DNA of 64,000 bases from CAYSFW01 sp964620675 (lineage in GTDB: Bacteria; Pseudomonadota; Gammaproteobacteria; UWMA-0217), in contig CAZUJU010000002.1 of NCBI GenBank assembly GCA_964620675.1, forward strand, positions 65,973 to 129,972, read 5' to 3'. This document shows, piece by piece, positions 61,535-64,000 of the stretch. The translations under genes and the position numbers were made by a program. Below the pieces are notes generated by a model. The model was not told where the DNA came from and ran no database searches. It saw only the letters and a program-made list of their open reading frames with translations. Position 1 is the stretch's first letter; each line of letters starts with the position of its first letter.

Positions 61535-62335
61535 ATGCGACGGCCCGAACACCTGCCGGATTTCACGGACCCGCCTCTGGACGAGGTCGTCCTCGGCGTG
61601 CAGTTCGCGCCCATCCCTTTATTTACCTCAGTCGACTCGCGGGGTGTCTGGGAGTTGTTCAAGGACGAATTCCCAAAAGTTCAAGAACAGCCACTCCTTC
61701 AACAGCAATTCGAGATATTCGGCGGGGCAAACCTCCAGCCAAGCTTTCAGTTTCAAGTAGGTGCGCCCCCAGTTGGCAGTCGCTTATGGTTCGTATCTGA
61801 CGCGGAAAACCATCTGCTTCAATTTCAGTCAGATCGCTTTTTGACGAATTGGCGAAAGAGTCCGAATCCTCAGCCCTATCCACGGTTTGAGGGTATTTCA
61901 GAAACGTTCAAGAAAAATTTGGTCACGCTCGCCTCTCTATTAAGTTCGGAATTTGACTATGTCATCGACATCAACCAAGCGGAAGTGACGTACATTAACA
62001 TTATTCCAGTGGATGATTTTTCCCATGCAGCGCAATGGCTTAGCTTTTGGAGCGGTGAAACTTTAAATGTGGAGGGTATAAGCACGAGCTTTAACGAAAT
62101 CATAAAGGATGGAAACGGCAAGCCTTATGCACGGCTATTTCATGCACTTCAGTCGGTGCATACCATCGACGGCAAGCATAAGGCATTTAACTTATCTCTG
62201 ACATTTAGGGGAAAGCCGTCCAGCAATGACATTGCTTCGGCAATGGATTTTCTGAAAGCTGGCCGCGAGGCGATTGTCATGAGGTTCAAGCATATGACAA
62301 CTGATTCAGCACACAATCATTGGGGGATTAAATAG
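61535..62335 (+). CDS. TIGR04255-family protein, first gene of a three-gene cassette
   Basis: A 266-residue protein: start MRRPEHLPDFTDPPLDEVVLGVQFAP, the signature of the sporadic TIGR04255 family, later DINQAEVTYINIIPVDD and a C-terminal HMTTDSAHNHWGIK. Function unknown. ATG 61535 follows AGAGG. GC content drops visibly here. Its stop overlaps the next start by one base (TAGTG). Confidence 0.85.
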   Translation: MRRPEHLPDFTDPPLDEVVLGVQFAPIPLFTSVDSRGVWELFKDEFPKVQEQPLLQQQFEIFGGANLQPSFQFQVGAPPVGSRLWFVSDAENHLLQFQSDRFLTNWRKSPNPQPYPRFEGISETFKKNLVTLASLLSSEFDYVIDINQAEVTYINIIPVDDFSHAAQWLSFWSGETLNVEGISTSFNEIIKDGNGKPYARLFHALQSVHTIDGKHKAFNLSLTFRGKPSSNDIASAMDFLKAGREAIVMRFKHMTTDSAHNHWGIK

Positions 62336-62838
62336 TGAACGCTTTGCGTCAAGTCAGTTCGGCCTTTCAGGACGAAGTGCCTAATTTTGTCCCGTCTGAG
62401 TCTCGCACTTCGTCGTTGCCGCTCTCTGTTGCGAGAGTGCGGGTTGTGCATCCTAGGTCGCGATGGATAACAGATTTGAAGGATCGATTTGATGAACTGA
62501 CTTCCTTGCCGCGAGGCTGGGACGGGTATGCCGGTCAGCCAGTTTCCTTTACCTGTGCACAGTTTACCGCAAATCTGTTGGAGAGCCTTTTCGTTGAAGA
62601 TGTACCAGCGCCGCAGATCGTTCCCGGCGGTGACGGCACACTTCAATTTGAATGGCATAGAAATCAGTACGACGTTGAGATTGACGTCCTTGCACCCTAT
62701 GACGTCGTCGCGATCAGGCGCGATCATCGCACGGGCGCGGTATGGGAGCTTGAACTGCAAACAGATTTCGCGCCTCTCAGCGAATGGATTACCGACCTTA
62801 GGTTCGTTCAAGACCGCGACGTGCGAGAGGGGGCGTAA
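62335..62838 (+). CDS. Unknown protein, second gene of the cassette
   Basis: A 167-residue protein with LPRGWDGYAGQPVSFTCAQF, PQIVPGGDGTLQFEWHRNQYDVEIDVLAPYDVVAI, a beta-rich module. The GWDGY...DGTLQFEWH pattern is one I associate with neighbours of TIGR04255 genes; no biochemical role known. GTG start overlaps the previous stop, so translation is coupled. Confidence 0.75.
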   Translation: MNALRQVSSAFQDEVPNFVPSESRTSSLPLSVARVRVVHPRSRWITDLKDRFDELTSLPRGWDGYAGQPVSFTCAQFTANLLESLFVEDVPAPQIVPGGDGTLQFEWHRNQYDVEIDVLAPYDVVAIRRDHRTGAVWELELQTDFAPLSEWITDLRFVQDRDVREGA

Positions 62839-62843
62839 TCAAC

Positions 62844-63290
62844 TTGGCAGTTGATCCATATGATGAAGAAAAGATTGGCAACCAAGATGCAGTCATCCGC
62901 CGCATAAATCCTTCGCAACATGTAGTTTGGGACGAAAATCGACAACGGCACCGCGTCGCGTCGAAAGCATACAACAAGTCGTCCGGACTCAAAGCTGGAA
63001 TGTCGGTCGACATTGAGAACCTAATCGTTGCTGCGGGCCAAAACCCGCAAACCTACGTAACAACTCCTGTTTTCACCGGTTCTGTTGCGTTCTCCGCCGG
63101 TGAGGTGAGGGCGTTAGATCTTTGGATCGGTTACGAGCCGATAGTGGGCGTTACCAACGTAGCAAATAATCCACATCATGGCGAGGTATGGGCGACGACG
63201 GAAAGGAAGAGCTTCTCGGAAGGGCAGAAAAGCGGCTTAGCCAGAGCCGCACGCTGGTATGTTGAACTGCCCGACGTAGATCTTCTGTAA
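62844..63290 (+). CDS. Unknown protein, third gene of the cassette
   Basis: A 148-residue protein with RRINPSQHVVWDENRQRHRVASKAYNKSSG, GMSVDIENLI, PHHGEVWATTE and a C-terminal WYVELPDVDLL. It starts with TTG 62844, 5 bases after the previous stop. No named family. The HGEVW and SVDIE blocks look conserved. Confidence 0.7.
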   Translation: MAVDPYDEEKIGNQDAVIRRINPSQHVVWDENRQRHRVASKAYNKSSGLKAGMSVDIENLIVAAGQNPQTYVTTPVFTGSVAFSAGEVRALDLWIGYEPIVGVTNVANNPHHGEVWATTERKSFSEGQKSGLARAARWYVELPDVDLL

Positions 63291-63323
63291 GAACACCACG
63301 CTCGATGTTGGCGGACATGTGCC

Positions 63324-63485
63324 GCGGTGCCGGTCGGCAAACGTATCCCGCCGCGAAGCGGCTACGTGCGAGATCCACTGGTCGTATGCCACGGTCCTGT
63401 GGACTTTCAGATCGAGATTCGCGACATGCTCGCGCGCGGCGAGTCGCCCTGGCAAACCGTGCTGCACGCGCACACCGAGCGTTGA
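63324..63485 (+). pseudogene. Truncated, deleted ykgJ 3' fragment
   Basis: Carries PVGKRIPPR-like sequence and then jumps to YVRDPLVVCHGPVDFQIEIRDM through HTER-stop. No start codon or ribosome site; the N-terminal cysteine cluster is absent. Confidence 0.85.
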
Positions 63486-63596
63486 CTCGCCATGCTGCTA
63501 TAGCAGCACGCGCTCGACCCCGCCCTGTTTGACCGCATCGATAAAGCGCCGCTGCCAATCGGACCCGAGGCGCTGGTTGGCCAACTCGACCACGAT
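63324..63596. repeat. Repeat copy 2 (truncated ykgJ tail plus intact Fe-S gene tail)
   Basis: Matches 60896-61243. It lacks about 75 bases of ykgJ, consistent with loss between two ATCCCGCC octamers present in copy 1 (about 60917-60924 and 60989-60996). The right part is the real 3' end of the Fe-S gene. Confidence 0.9.
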
Positions 63597-64000
63597 ATAG
63601 TCGGTCTCCAGGCCGGTATCGTCGGCGTAACGCGCCAGGCCTTGCTGGCACGCGGGGCAGGCGGTGAGCATTTTGACGTTGCCCGCGACGACGCGTTCGC
63701 CACCCGTCAACGCGCGAATGCCATCGTGTAATTCTTCGCGCTTGCGGAAGCGCACCTGACTCGCGATATCCGGTCGCGACACCGCGAAGGTCCCGGCCTC
63801 GCCACAGCAGCGGTCGGACAGGCGCACCGGCTGCCCCAGCAGCTCGGCGGCAACCGTGGTCGGCGCGTAGGTTTTCATCGGCGAATGGCAAGGGTCGTGG
63901 TAGAGGTATTGCACCCCGTTCACGCCTTCGAGTTTGACCCCCTTTTCCATCAGGTACTCATGGATATCGAGCAGCCGGCAACCCGGAAAGATCTTCTCGA
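63498..64000 (-). CDS. Fe-S/FAD oxidoreductase, C-terminal part (runs off the right edge)
   Basis: At least 167 residues, open to the window edge (frame reads EKIFPGCRLLDIHEYLMEKG before the internal Met). CCG-type cluster ligands: YHDPCHSPMK, DRCCGEAG, TACPACQQGL, as in HdrD/GlcF-type C-termini. The ending DYIVVELANQRLG-DWQRRFIDAVKQGGVERVLL resembles the large DUF3683-type FAD-linked oxidoreductases. It converges on ykgJ, interrupted here by the cassette. Confidence 0.8.
   Translation of the reverse strand, partial: EKIFPGCRLLDIHEYLMEKGVKLEGVNGVQYLYHDPCHSPMKTYAPTTVAAELLGQPVRLSDRCCGEAGTFAVSRPDIASQVRFRKREELHDGIRALTGGERVVAGNVKMLTACPACQQGLARYADDTGLETDYIVVELANQRLGSDWQRRFIDAVKQGGVERVLL

Noticed and set aside
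60896..63596. Transposon insertion explaining the cassette
   Set aside because: No transposase, integrase, tRNA target or terminal inverted repeats; the flanking duplication is far longer than transposon target duplications.
1..64000. tRNA or rRNA genes
   Set aside because: No T-loop GGTTCGAATC-type motif with matching acceptor arms was found, and no rRNA landmarks.

Overview
The window looks like the chromosome of a sulfur-oxidising gammaproteobacterium related to the purple sulfur bacteria (Chromatiales-like). The main evidence is a reverse-type dsr operon in the Allochromatium order, dsrA-B-E-F-H-C-M-K-L, read leftward and cut by the left edge inside dsrL. DsrEFH (present only in sulfur oxidisers) and a DsrC with both redox cysteines indicate oxidation of stored sulfur, not sulfate reduction. 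A gammaproteobacterial housekeeping backbone supports the assignment: ygfB-pepP-ubiH-ubiI divergent from TIGR02449-zapA-6S RNA-fau, plus glnE, ilvE, lpxL, cysG and pilT/pilU.

Layout. 1-9.1 kb: dsr operon, its promoter with two GC-rich palindromes, then a rhodanese-dsrE2 pair. 9.3-13.1 kb: pcm, tolC-type outer-membrane channel, isochorismatase-like protein and lpxL, read rightward. 13.4-22.3 kb: zinc-finger protein, ilvE, glnE, two PilT-family ATPases and a HEAT-repeat Ser/Thr kinase, read leftward. 22.6-25.1 kb: a periplasmic iron-binding protein, then PHA genes phaB and phasin. 25.2-37.3 kb: an accessory region with a long hairpin repeat, three unrelated 2-oxoglutarate/Fe(II) dioxygenases, an orphan Cas6/Cmx6-like protein, a five-gene leftward operon built around a cysteine-free DsrC homologue (RspA type), a glycosyltransferase, a methionine-rich membrane protein behind a perfect FNR box, and several conserved unknowns. 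37.7-46.6 kb: Sel1 protein, MoxR ATPase with a VWA/HEALH protein, a DsrS-like protein with a coupled partner, an RRM protein, siroheme synthase CysG, an S24 domain without its catalytic lysine, a small RNA with GGA hairpin loops, and an orphan hook-like protein. 46.6-60.4 kb: mostly housekeeping. 60.6-64.0 kb: a lower-GC three-gene cassette (TIGR04255 family plus two unknowns) lies between two partial copies of the ykgJ/Fe-S gene junction.

How the genes fit together. DsrEFH, DsrC, rhodanese and DsrE2 relay sulfane sulfur to siroheme-containing DsrAB; CysG supplies siroheme; DsrMK connects DsrC to the membrane quinone pool; DsrL links to pyridine nucleotides. The detached DsrS-like protein and the RspA-type DsrC homologue are probable accessory or regulatory sulfur proteins. 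The most promising uncharacterised items are the three-gene cassette in its mosaic duplication, the orphan Cas6-like locus, the RspA/MbcA-like operon and the CsrA-type RNA candidate. Functional calls come from reading motifs and remembered family features; no database search was run.
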